64,000 nt of DNA from Termitomyces sp. T153 (lineage: Eukaryota; Basidiomycota; Agaricomycetes; Agaricales; Lyophyllaceae), in assembly GCA_018296165.2 (NCBI GenBank), contig JACKQL020000009.1, positions 496,001 to 560,000 of the forward strand. Direction: 5' to 3'. The notes under the pieces were generated by a model. That model searched no databases and was not told where the DNA came from. It was given only the letters and a program-made list of their open reading frames with translations. Of this stretch, positions 34,401-45,830 are shown one piece after another. The translations under genes were made by a program, and so were the position numbers. Each line of letters opens with the position of its first letter. Position 1 is the stretch's first letter.

Positions 34401-37400
34401 CCCGGCCCCAAAGTGAGTTTAGCAGCCACCATCCGCCTCCACCTCCAGTCTATCCTGGACTCTGACATCTCCCATCCTGGCGCCAGCACCTCCAGAGCGA
34501 CCCAGAATCCCTCAACCTCCAATGACAACCCTGACGACGAAGGAGACGCCACTCTGCCTCGGTCACCCTCAATCACATTACAACGGCTGCCTCCCAACAT
34601 ACCCCAAAATCGATACAAAGGGCTGCAGTACCCTGACCAGCGACGTTCAAGGTCCCCGACCAACTCCACCACCACTCTGGACTCATCCACTACCACTCTG
34701 ACATCCAACTCCATCAACCCCGGAAGCCTCGACATTAAAATTGTCAGCGCCATTCCCTTTGCATGCTTTCTACAAGACGGCACCCCTGCCTTTCAGCTAC
34801 AAATCATGCCAGCCCTACCTGAGGAGCACCTCTGCACAGGGACCACTGCACCAGAGAGCAAGATGGAGGAACAGATCCTATCTGAAGTAGTTCCCCTGGA
34901 GTATCATGAGTTCGCTGACATGTTCTCTGAAGGGAGTGCCAAAGAACTTCCCCTGCACTGCTCCTACAACCACAAGATTGACTTTGAGGAAGGTACCTCA
35001 CCCCCGTTTGGCAAGATCTACAACATGTCCAAGGTCAAGCTCCGAGCCTTGAAGGAATACCTCGATGACATGCTCGGCAAGGGCTTCATACACCTGTCGA
35101 TCTCCGCTGCCGGCGCTCTGGTCCTGTTCGCCAAGAAGAAGGACAGGTCCCTCCAACTCTGTGTGGATTATTGGGGGCTCAACAAAGTCACCAAAAAGAA
35201 CCAGTATCCCCTCCCCTTGATCAGAGACCTTGTTGATTGTCTCCACAGTGCCAAGATTTACACAAAGATAGACCTCTGCTCTGGCTACAACAATGTCCGG
35301 ATCGCTCTGGGACATGAATGGAAGACCACCTTTTGCACCCGCTATGGCCTCTTTGAGTACCTCGTAATGCCCTTCGGAATGACTAACTCCCCCGCCACTT
35401 TTCAGTACTTCATAAACAACATCTTCCATGACATGAATGACATTTTTGTTATTGTATACCTGAACAACATCCTGATCTACTCAAATTCACCGAGGGAACA
35501 TCCGGAGCACATCCGCCGCATTTTAGAATGACTCTGAGAGTACCACCTTCATGCCAAACCCAAGAAATGCTCCTTTCACACAACGGAGGTCGAATATCTC
35601 AGAGTCGTCGTCACCCCTGACGGCGTGCGCATGGACCCCGCCAAGGTCGACGCAGTACTCAACTGGCCCCCACCGTGGAACGTCAAGGAGGTACAGTCAT
35701 TCCTGGGGTTTGCTAACTTTTATCGCCATTTCATCAACAACTACTCTGGGATCACCAAACCCCTCAACCGACTCACACGGAAGGACACCCCTTGGGATTG
35801 GGACAGCAAGTGCCAGAGCGTATTCCTCCTCCTGAAGAGGGCCTTCACCTCCGCTCCGGTCCTCCGCCATTTTGACCCCTCCCTGCTAATCGTGCTTGAG
35901 TGCAATGCCTCCGACTATGCTATTGCCAGAATACTCTCCCAGTTGGACTTGGGGGGCAAAGATCTCCGTCCTGTTGCCTTCTACACCCGATCAATGATCT
36001 CAGTGGAACTCAACTATGACATCTACGACAAAGAACTCCTCGCGATCGTCAAAGCCTTCCGTCAGTGGCAGGCCTACCTCGAGGGGTCCCTGCACCACAT
36101 CCAAGTATACTCCGACTACAACAACCTGCAATACTTCACGACCACGAAACAGCTCAACCACCACCAAGCCTGATGGTCCGAAACCCTCTCGGAGTATGAC
36201 TTCACCATCCACTACCGCCCCGGGCGACTCGGCATGAAGCCCAATGCCCTCACTCAAAGATCTGATGTGTACCCAAAAAAGTCATTCAAAGCCAAACGGA
36301 ATGCATTCAACCATCGAGTGGTAATCCCCCCTGAACATCTACATGCTGTGCTGATTTTAAATGAAGAAGGAATCCTCCAACAAATCAGAAATTCACCCCC
36401 GGACTCCTTCTTCACCCAGCACAACCCCTGCAACAACCCCGAAGAGTCGAGCGCCAGGAACCCCTTTTTGCTGTCTCTGGACCACTGCCTCCTGCTCCGG
36501 AGTGGACGAATTTATGCCCCGGACCACAAGTCCATCTGCCTCAACATACTCTGGCAGCACCACAACCATAAGCTCCGAGGGCACCCAGGAATTCGTAAGA
36601 CCCTTCAACTCATCTCCCAGACTTACTTCTGGCCAGGAATGAAAAAGAATGTCATGCAATATGTAAGGGCCTGCAAACCCTGCCTCTGGGCCAAGGTACC
36701 CTGTCACCACCCCCACGGATTGTTGAAACCTCTCCCCATTGGCCACCACCCCGGGTCCTCCTTATCAATGGATCATATTGTCAAACTCCCTGATTCCAAA
36801 GGTTTTAATGCGATCCTTGTCATTGTTTGCTGCCTCACCAAGCAAGCCCTCTTCATCCCCTGCCACACCACTGACAATGCTCCAGAGTTCACCAAACTGT
36901 TTCTTGAACATGTATTCTCCAAGCATGGACTCCCAGACAACATTGTCTCCGACTGCGGACCCCTGTTTGTATCCCACTTTTGGCAGTCACTATGCAGGGC
37001 GCTCGAGATCAAAACCAACCTCTCCACTGCCTATCACTTGGAGACCGACGGACAAACAGAACAAGTGAACCAGACGCTGGAGCAGTATCTCCGCCTATAC
37101 GTTAACTATTTACAGAACGACTGGCATGCAGAACTCCCCCTCACCAAATTCACCTACAACAACACACCCCACTCCGCCACCAGAGTCTCCCCCTTCTATG
37201 CCAACAAAGGCTATAACCCCCGACTCACCCTGTCCCTGAAGGACATCCCCTCCCATGCTGCCCACGAAGTCGTCAAGGACCTCCGATCCCTTCACCAATT
37301 TCTCCGGGACGAGATCAACACCGCCAATCAAGCCTACTCCAAACATGCTGATGCCTGATGCGACCCCACCCCCGACTGGCCTCCCGGCACCTTGGTTTGG

Positions 37401-37605
37401 CTCGATCGACGCAACCTCAAGACCTGGAGGCCCTCCATCAAACTAGACCACAAGCACCTTGGTCCTTTCAAAGTCCTCTGGAAGGTCTTCACGCATGCCT
37501 ATAAACTCGACCTACCTCTGGGCTTGAAAGGCCTCCACCCCGTGTTCCATGTTCAACTCCTCGAAAAACATGCCCCGGACCCCTTCCCTGGCCAGTGCCC
37601 CAGCT
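34392..37605 (+). pseudogene. G2 RT / RNase H / integrase, active site lost
   Basis: RT: LFAKKKDRSLQLCVDYWGLN, PLPLIRDL, FCTRYGLFEYLVMPFGMTNSPATF, and YLNN at 35457-35468 where the family has a Y-x-D-D site, so both catalytic Asp are Asn. RNase H: LECNASDYAIARILSQ, YDIYDKELLAIVKAF. Integrase: GHPGIRKTLQLISQTYFW with CKPCL, MDHIV, SDCGPLF and ETDGQTEQVNQTLEQYLRLY. TGA stops at 35529, 35535, 36171, 37356 and 37605 all lie in one frame. Several Cys and Trp sit where Arg is usual, again fitting CGN to TGN changes. Confidence 0.85.
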
Positions 37606-37617
37606 GACCACCCCCCA

Positions 37618-37830
37618 TCGAGGTCGAGGACAAGTACCGCTACGAGGTCGACCAGATCCTCGACTCCTGCTTGGTCTGCAGACGACCCCAGTACTTGGTC
37701 CGCTGGAAAGGCTACGGACCTGAGGACAACACATGGGAGCCCCAAAAAAACCTCAACAGAGCCCCCGACGAACTCCGGAACTTCCATTGACAACACCCCA
37801 CCAAGCCCCGGGACCTCTGGGACTAGCAAG
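37618..37830 (+). pseudogene. G2 chromodomain
   Basis: Same frame as pol after the [15 protein letters not shown], then [18 protein letters not shown] and a helical end. This is the aromatic-cage chromodomain at the integrase tail of chromoviruses, which can direct insertion to methylated-histone chromatin (family knowledge). Confidence 0.75.
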
Positions 37831-38051
37831 TGCAGATGGCATCAGTGGGCATAACTCCCACCTCTGGATTTATCAGGGATTCAACTCCCATGAGTACTCT
37901 CCTATGTGTTTTCACTTACTTTGCCCCCCACTCATTCTGAAAACTTCTCACACTCAGTAGAAATGCAGAGTCCAATGTTAATAAGACTACAAATACAAAA
38001 TATAGGAACAAGGGAGCGCGGGGCAATGAGACACCAGAATCCAGAAAGCCC

Positions 38052-40560
38052 CTACTCCCCCTCCCCCCCTGAGTCTGCCTCCATGATCCTCCCCACCAGA
38101 TCCACCTCCAGCTGCGCTACTACCATCACCAGGACTTTGGGATGCCCTGGGAGTGGCTCCGCCACGTCCACCACCACCTCCCACCATGCTCCAGAGTCCG
38201 CTGTTGCCCTCCGCCAATGTCCCGCCAGCAGACACCCCATCTGCATGACCCCCTGCCCCAACTCTGGCAGGAGATCCCTGGGCATCCTCACCAGCCCGTC
38301 ATGAATGGACCCCAGTGCCGCTGATGCTCCATTGAGGAGGATGCAATGCTCCCTGGCCCAGTCTACGGAATTGAATGTCAGCTCGTAGTAAACAGGAAAT
38401 GAAGGGAGCACTTACAGAGCACTCCCTGCTGCCCCAAGGCCGCCTCATTGGCAAGCCACTCTTCCCGCCACTGCGCCCTCTCTGCCGTCGCTCGGGTCAC
38501 CTCCGCACTGGGCCCCCGCTGAGTTCCCCGCATTCCCAACCCCTCCAATCATTGCCCTGCCGCCTGTGCCCCTGCCTCCAATGGCCTCATGCGCGCTTGC
38601 AACTCTTAAAGCTGCAACAGTCGCTCCAGTGGCGGTCCCCACGGCGATATCTTTATCCCTACACGCCAAGTCCTGTTCCTTCCGATGATGAGCCCCAGTT
38701 ATCGCTGAGCACCATCACAACACTCAGCACATGGGACCGAGCCCAAGGGTTGGACCAAAGCACAAGAACCTAGTGACCACGAGACTTATTGAGCACAAGA
38801 GATATCATGTGGAGTCTGGAGCTTGGGCCTAGATCATCAAGGCCTAGACCCCCTAGCAACGATTATTAGCAACCCTAGCGATCCTGGCAACAAAACGGTG
38901 TTCTCCTACCATATATGGACAAATTATCAGACGTGTACCTTTTTACTATCATTCTGTTTGCCGAGCTTACCAAAATACTTGAACAGCGTCTATGCTTCAG
39001 GTGTTGACATCAGACTTGTTTCTTGTTTTTTATTAGCAATTAAGCGTCGCCAAGACTTTGCCTAGGATTTTTCACTTAGTTACCGACTGATGCCTTGTAT
39101 GCACCATAAGCACAGTAAGACTTAGCGATGCTAGCGACTCCAGCTAGTGACTAGTTCACGTTCGTCCCTTGGTTTCAATCCTTCCCTTACCATCTTCTCT
39201 CTCCATACTCTCCTCACCACTGTTACAACGACTTCAGCTGGCAATAGCAACTTCTTTCTACTTCACCCCACAACTCAACTTTTGCTCTAGTTCTCTGGGA
39301 CAGTTACTGATTTGCCCTCAACTATTAACTTCCTACTGTCAGCTACCCTATCTAGTGACTAGTGTTAGGTCCTCTCTTTAGGTTTCCTGCATGGCACTAG
39401 GTGGCATAGGAGCACATCACTGAGCATCGTCCAGTTCCCTCTGAAACCCGTCCCTCTCCTCCCCCACTCTACGGACTTCCTCCTTGTGTGTGGCCAACAA
39501 CCTCTCCAACTCCTCTGCCCGACGCTGCAGGAAAGCCTTGACGATCGACCATGACCCTCCCGCAGATGGCTCAACCAAGGTCCCAGAAGTTGGGGAATAC
39601 ACCGTAGGACTGGGAGGGCCCACCAACGCCAGCTCCCTCCATGCCCGCTTGCTAGGCCCTGCCTCCGGTGAGGGGGACACCCTCCATTTACTCTTGTTGC
39701 ACGTCGCGGGGGCCCCCTCCCTCCACCCACCCCATGGGGGCTCAATCTTCATTGGGGGCTGCCCTGCACCAACCCCCCCTCTACCCTGGAACCCCTCCCT
39801 GAGACCCTACCCCTCCGACCCTCCTCCAACTGCATTGCAACCCACTTATGATCCCACTCCTGTTCTGCCGCAATGCAAGCGGCACACCAACTCAGATTGA
39901 CAGAGCACTTCTCATGCTGCGAGCAACACAGGAGACACACTGACGTATCCTGCCGCACCCCCAGCACGGGCTCCTCGAACTTGCACTGTTCACTCCGCCG
40001 GGTACAGGACGCACACTAGAAATGTGGGTTAGTTCAATAGGGAAGGAACATGCCAATGACACACCAGGGCCACCGCCTGACACCACTCCAACGTCAGGGG
40101 ACCTCTTGCTCACCCCGCAGCCTCTGCAAAGTACTCTGGCGTCACGTCTGCCTGCGCAACTCTTGACCCTGTAGGGATGGGGCGGACCACCCCGGGGGCC
40201 ATACCAGACCTGGAGCAAGAAGCGAGGACCATCTCCCCTGCCAACTGTGCTGGAACCTCCCCCAACATAGGCCCCGAAGGGCCCGCCACTGCCACCAACA
40301 ACTCTGACGGGGCTTATTCAAGCACTCTGGCCATGATGAGTAAGAGACAGTACTTACGACTACGGTACATTGCCTGCACCTGCCTACAGTCTCGCCGACC
40401 CTCAGAGTCCTCTAAGGAAGAGGTCGAGGTATGTGCTGATGGGGAGGGGGATGCTGCTGGAGAATACGCAGAAGACGACATTGGAAAAGTTTGGGAACTC
40501 CAGAGTACATCTGATCCTTTTCAATGACTGGAAAAGAACCCCCTGAGCGGCGGCCATGCT
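38052..40560 (-). pseudogene. G2 antisense gene, Zn2Cys6-like, disrupted
   Basis: Minus-strand exons lie between integrase and the 3' LTR, in the same slot as the TE-A antisense gene. After a TCTAG acceptor at about 40017, an exon reads CASCTRRSEQC, then CLLCCSQHEKC: CX2CX6C-x15-CX2CX6C. A coiled-coil stretch (LQRRAEELERLLATHKEEVRR) follows at about 39500. The last exons, at 38411-38052, include LLNGASAALGSIHDGLVRMPRDLLPELG. Frames after 38685 contain stops and a TE-A-family LTR interrupts the gene at 38686-39419. The start was not fixed; it should lie within about 200 bp of the 3' LTR. Confidence 0.6.
38686..39419 (+). repeat. TE-A-family LTR inside the G2 antisense gene
   Basis: Starts TGATGAGCCCCAGTTATCGC and ends GGTGGCATAGGAGCACATCA, like the TE-A LTR but 734 bp long, with internal deletions and many CpG to TpG/CpA changes (TAGCAAC for TAGCGAC). 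The flanks (TCCGA and CTGAG) show no duplication, so it may be a solo LTR with an altered edge. Confidence 0.8.
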
Positions 40561-40682
40561 TCGACTTCATTCTCCACGCCGCTGCCGCTACTGTACTGTG
40601 GTCTGATCAATATTGCTTGACTTTGATTCCCATGCCCCACTGATCCCCAAACTGTACCCCACGTCTCAAGGGTCTTGACGCT

Positions 40683-40692
40683 GAAGGGGGGG
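40683..40692 (+). promoter_or_regulatory. G2 polypurine tract
   Basis: GAAGGGGGGG stands three bases before the 3' LTR start TGTCA at 40696. Confidence 0.65.
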
Positions 40693-40695
40693 TGA

Positions 40696-41635
40696 TGTCA
40701 CAACCCGCTCCCTAGACCCCGACACCGCTCCCAGCCCCCCCCTTCAATGCTCCACCAAACTCCCCAACCCTTGCCCACCCTCCACGCCCACTTCAGGCAA
40801 CTCTGACACTTCTTCGGCAGACCCTGACAGCTTTTTGATCAACTCCGATGCCTTCTCTGCAGCAGTTGATGCATCCCCTGAATTCCCCTGGACTCCCAAG
40901 GCTTTCCCCAACCCCGGAACAATCCGCTTTCCAACTGATCCCATCAGAATGTCACCGCGGCCTGTTCCAAGATCGCACCCGACAACTGTCAACTCCATGC
41001 AGTTCCATCAAGCCGCCGCCATATCCTCTGCCCTCTGGAGCCACCCAGTAGTAGGTATATAAGTCGTAGAAGAACCCCTAGTACTTGAGTCTTGATATTG
41101 CATTTACTGGTTTCCTATGTCTTGTCTTTCGTCTTGTCCCTGTCTCTATTTTTAGTTTTGAATCTATCTCTGTTCTCTGTCTCATCTTGCCTCATCTTGA
41201 CCGTGTATAGTTCCTTTGTCTTCCTAAGTTCCTTTCATCTCCAATGACAGTACAAACTCCACGCGCGTGCTACAACCTGAACATTCCTACGACAACCCCG
41301 GACCTCGCTCCCACTTGGCCCAGGAACACCTCACGTCTTGGCGATCTCCTGTCAAACCTCCGGCTCCACCCCCATCAACTGCAAAGCCTCCAATTACTCT
41401 GCATTCTAATTGCATGCCCACAAACTTGCTCCAGCACCTGTCCAGGTTCAACGACGAGTATACTTGATCTTAGACACCCCCAAGCCACTCCGGACTTGCT
41501 CGGACCGCCCCTAGCTCCCCCTCGCAAGTCCCTCCACATCAATACTGGACGCTTGATTATAAGCGCAGGACATCGCGTCCGCCTAGTAAGGACTCGCCAG
41601 TGTAGCTGAGCCCCCATTGTCAGCGGAACCTGATA
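40696..41635 (+). repeat. G2 3' LTR (940 bp)
   Basis: Uninterrupted copy of the LTR, start TGTCACAACCC and end CCTGATA (mutated from TGACA). A TATA-like GGTATATAAG lies at about 41053. It is followed by CTCTC, the second target duplication. Confidence 0.9.
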
Positions 41636-41640
41636 CTCTC

Positions 41641-41930
41641 TAGAGCTGCTGGAGATGTAGGGACAGTGGCTGGAGCAGGTGGGAAGCATTCCAGAAGCAC
41701 ATGAAGTGAATAGAAGATAGTTTTGGTAGTTTGGCATAGTCCAGCAAGTTTGGTAGGGTGAGAGAAGCTTGGGAAATCTGCACCTGGGTCTTCAGTGTTG
41801 TGATCCAATGGGTGCTTGGACCACTGCAAGCATTGGCTGTTGGGAGACAAAGGAGACATGGATCCTCATCAGGGTCATGGGAGAACAAAGAGACAAAGGC
41901 AAAGAGGACATATATGGCAGACATGGACTC
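41641..41930 (-). mobile_element. N-terminal gag part of the old Ty3 element E0, right of G2
   Basis: The minus strand reads LKTQVQISQASLTL and FMCFWNASHLLQ in shifting frames, the same start as the gags at 15.2, 45.4 and 57.3 kb. It is CpG-poor. With 18310-18812 it forms one gag split by G2. Confidence 0.6.
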
Positions 41931-41933
41931 ATA

Positions 41934-42130
41934 TCAATTGTACAGAAGTTGTACAGAGAGATTGAGGGTGAGTGGACTATTACTTACATATTTCAGACCA
42001 CTACTTATGCATACTGCAGACTTTGCTTACACTCTGTGTCTATTGGGTATGCATAATCTGAGTCAATTGTACAGAAGTTGTATAGAGAGATTGAGGACTT
42101 TACTTACACTCTGTGTCTATGAGGGTTTGA
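41934..42130. repeat. Short direct repeats before the copia remnant
   Basis: TCAATTGTACAGAAGTTGTA occurs at 41934 and 42063, and TTACACTCTGTGTCTAT at about 42026 and 42104. The two pairs interleave, suggesting a local duplication at an LTR end. Confidence 0.45.
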
Positions 42131-42139
42131 CTTCCAACA

Positions 42140-44745
42140 GGTAATGGGTAGTTGCTGCTGCTGAAAGACAAACCCAATACTTGACTTATGAGCAAACAAA
42201 CTGCTTATTGTATTGTGCTGGACTGATTGTCCAATCTTGTTGAATCTAATCTATGCATCATTATATGCATGCCTCTGCACAGCCACAGCCTAGATCTTTT
42301 TTATCACCTCAAAATACACTACAATGTTGACCAAGAGCCTGTGCCTGCCTGTTGCACCACCTGTGTCTCTGTCAGCTACTAGAATTGCAGAAATGAGACT
42401 GGTAGATAACTTGAGCAACCCAACCATGGTCCCTGTTGGAAAGATTACATCCTCCTAGACAGGATATACTCTAGATAAGGATGACAGCAAGTATGTGGAG
42501 TGGGCCTATGTTATGAAAATTAAACTTTCCATGGTCCAGCTTTGGGACTACATATTCAACCCACCTCCTGCTCCAAATATAACATACAAACTGTGTGCAT
42601 ATTGTGCATGGACTGCAAATAAGCAATTAGCATGCTCCTTTGTGAAATGTGCAATCTTTACTTCAGAACCAGAAGCTATGTGTAGAGGTAGAGGACCCAG
42701 TAGTACTGTGGGAGTACCTGAAGGAATGGCATGGTGGTGCAGTCCCCATAAAGCAGGTACACTTTCTTCAGGAAGCCTTGACTGCCAAGTTCTTGCTGTC
42801 AGAACCCCTCACAAAGACAGTCAATGCAATCTACAAGAAGATCAACCATGCCTTCAATGCTGGAGAGGTCTCCAAGGAGCTCAATCTATTGCCATCCTGT
42901 CAGCACTGTCTGACAAATTCTTTGCCCACATCCATTCCATCATCTCTCAGGACTTAGGACAGGCTGGAAATGTGAAGAAATATGGACCCCCACAGATCAG
43001 ACAGTTCCTGGAGGGGGAAAAGACTTTGTGGATAGGCCTAGTTCTCTGCCTACAGATACACTGCTGATGGCATTTGAGGTGAGGTCATATGCAAACTAAG
43101 GGAGCAGGCTCACATGTGCCACATGCAAGGAAAAGGGATGATCACTTCAGGTGTATACTGGCCACACCACCCCATGGTGTATCCTCAAAGGAGGAGAAAT
43201 GGCAGGAAAGACTATTGAGGAACCTAAGAAGGCTTGACTAGCACATTATGAAAACCTGAAGAGGGACAAGAAAGAGACATCCAAAATCACTGTTATGCCA
43301 ACCAGAAACAATGCATTTACAGTCAAAGGCAATACAGAGGCAGTTACAGCCTACTTGGCAACCCATTCTGACACCACCACAAGGCCAGAATCTGCTGTGC
43401 TTACCTCAGATATGCTTCCTACAGCAAGATTGATGGAAGAGGTTGAAGCTCTCAAGTTCAACATGTGAATTACAGTGGAAGAGGAACCAAAGGTGGGTAT
43501 TGAATGGGATGAACATATTGCTTTGTCATGTCAGACCATGGCAATAGACCCCTTCTTCCTTGACTCCAGTGCAATGGTCCACACTTCCCCTGATGTAAAT
43601 GACTTCATTATTATTAATCCCATTGCTGCAAAACCCATTTGTGAAGTTGGAGGCAGCACCATTGCTGCAAGGGGTGTAGGCAGTCTTTGCCTATACATCT
43701 CAGAGGGCTCTCACCTTGAACTTGGGAATGCACTCTATGTCCCAAAGTCCACCATACATTTGCTATCCATTAGCAGGTTGGCTAAGCAACTCAGAGTTGT
43801 CACCTTTTTCTATCACATTGGAGCAACCCTTACTAAAAAAAATCAATGGGAAGCCTATAGCCATGGGAACCCTCCTCAAGAAATGCAACTTGTACATGCT
43901 CAACCTCCCCTGTACCCAAGCATATGCCATCCATGCAACCCCAAACCTCTACTCATGGCACCTGAGACTCAGACATGCAAACTATCAATCTATGCTCCAG
44001 ATGGCATGTGCTGGCATGATCAAAGATATGCCCTCATCTTTTTCTTTGAAACCTCTAAAATTTGACCACTGTATTATGGGGAAGCAGACCAGGACACTGG
44101 TTCCAAAGGAGAGGGAAGAAGGAGTAGGGCATTGTGCAATGTGGAAATTGGAGACAATATGGGTGGATATAACAGGGCAGTCAGCTGTTATGTCTAGAAT
44201 GGGGAATAGTTACATGATGAATATTGTTGATGATTACACCAATAAACCCTGGTCAATTCCACTCAAGTTGAAAGATGATGGATTTGGTGAGTTGAAAGCC
44301 TGGATCCTAGCCTGTGAAAATGAGACTGGTCTGTGCCTGAAGACTCTAAGGATGGGGCATGATGGAGAATTCAATGGGATAGAACACAAGGACTATCAAC
44401 AGAAGGGGATCTCACTCAAAGTTGGGGCACCCTATACATCAGCCCACATTGGGAGAGTAGAACCAATGCACTGAACCTTAATGGGTAAGGCACATGCAAT
44501 GAGACTGATAGCAAGGTGTCCACCATTCTTATGGGATGAGTTCTATTTGACAGCTATGCATCTCCATGGAAAAACAAAGACCTTAGTGGTACAAGATGTG
44601 ACACCCAATGAACTGTGGTATAAGAAAAAGCCCAACTATTCATATATTTGAGAAATTGGATGTTGAGTGTTTGTTCTAATCCAGAACAGGCATAATTCAA
44701 AGATCTACAAATGCTCTATCAAATGGAAGGTTCTAGGGTGCTGAC
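42140..44745 (+). mobile_element. Decayed Ty1/copia element lacking RT
   Basis: Gag in two frames from about 42390 (KYVEWAYVMKIKLSMVQLW, then DPVVLWEYLKEWHGGAV). Protease at about 43553 (FFLDSSAMVHTSPD). GAG-pre-integrase at about 43950 (WHLRLRHANYQSMLQMACAGM, then DHCIMGKQTR). Integrase with VDITGQSAVMSRMGNSYMMN, VDDYT and YTSAHIGRVEPMH at 44160-44475, continuing to FVLIQNRHNSKIYKC near 44710. It then stops where a Ty3 LTR begins, so the RT/RNase H half is missing. It is CpG-poor with stops and frameshifts. Confidence 0.75.
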
Positions 44746-44761
44746 TACTCACCTGGCAAAG

Positions 44762-45830
44762 TGTCAGGGGACTTCCTATGTCTCCCTCCTTAATGATGTT
44801 CCTTTATTCTCCTTCTTTTTTGTGATCTATTGGTCCCAGTTTCAGCTTTCATGCTGCACCAGTTCTCTGTCAATAATGCAGACAAGTATGGTGCCTTCAG
44901 CACTGCCATGGGCTGCTGTAACTGCTGACCAATTGCTGACACATTACTTTTATCTTTTCTTTCTGTCATACTATACAGTTGTTTCTCATGCTTCTGAAGC
45001 CTCTGAACCATTGAACCTGGCCTAGGGAGTTCCCCAGACTTGTTCCCTTTGGATCTCACTCTGCCAGGTGAGTAGTTATGTCTGTAGACACTGTACAGTA
45101 CTGAATAGACTTTGGATTTTCCTCTGTCAGTTGTGTGATCGAGCCACAGCCTCCAGAGGTTGCCCTTACAGCAGGAGTAGGAGAAGTCTCTCAACTTGGT
45201 CTGGGAGCCCCTTTTTGACTGCCTGAGCTTTCTGTTTAGTTTTTCAAAAAGGTCTCTCTGCCACCAGTGTCTTGATACTCCCTGTGCTCTTCCTATAACC
45301 CAAACAACCCCTCCAGCACCTCCCCTTGATGCTTAAAACTCCAAGGACAATGCCTGGAGTTGATTGTTGTCTTTAAAGACACAGTTCCAAGTTACCCAAG
45401 CTTTCCTTACCTTCCACACTGCTGAACTCACTGGACTATATCAAACCACTGAAGTGGTGTCCCTCTCCCTCCAAGCCCTTCTGGAACACCTCTCCCTTGC
45501 TCCTACCACTTCCTCTATGCCTCTAGCAGCTGCAGAAAGGACCTTCTCTGCATCTAGCTTTGGCCTTTCCACTCCCCACTTCAAACTTCCTTGCCTTACA
45601 CTCCCAGACATATTTGATGGAGACTGTGGGGAATGTTTCCTGCAATCCTGCATCACCTATATTCAGTTAAGTGGTGAAGCTTTTGCCTCTGATTCCCTGG
45701 AAGATTGCCTGGGTACTTTCTTACATGAAAACTGGCCAGGCTTCAACCTATGCATGGCACATATTCTGATGCTCTGGAGGAGTAGAAAGCTTCATGGATT
45801 GGATGGAATTTGAAAAGGACTTTAAAGTAG
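44762..45830 (+). mobile_element. 5' LTR and gag start of a Ty3 element (G1 family)
   Basis: The LTR starts TGTCAGGGGAC at 44762 and ends near 45193, followed by TTGGTCTGGGAGCCC, the same primer-binding site as at 15047. Gag follows at 45364-45813 (FQVTQAFLTFHTAELTGL, SLSLQALLEHLSLAP, DIFDGDCGECFLQSCITYIQ). The G1 copy lacks the part after FDGD that is kept here. Pol is absent. Confidence 0.7.

Larger units (their letters stand above)
18818..41635 (+). mobile_element. G2: Ty3 chromovirus, split by TE-A
   Basis: Bounded by TGTCA...TGACA-type LTR ends with a 5-bp target duplication CTCTC at 18813-18817 and 41636-41640. Order: 5' LTR (two halves), gag, two retropepsin-like domains, RT, RNase H, integrase, chromodomain, an antisense gene, polypurine tract, 3' LTR. 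Without the 11.16-kb TE-A insert it is about 11.65 kb, long for a Ty3 element because of the antisense region. The coding strand is strikingly C-rich. At least eight nonsense codons, nearly all TGA, and an altered RT active site show it is dead. It is still CpG-rich compared with the host element around it. Confidence 0.85.
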
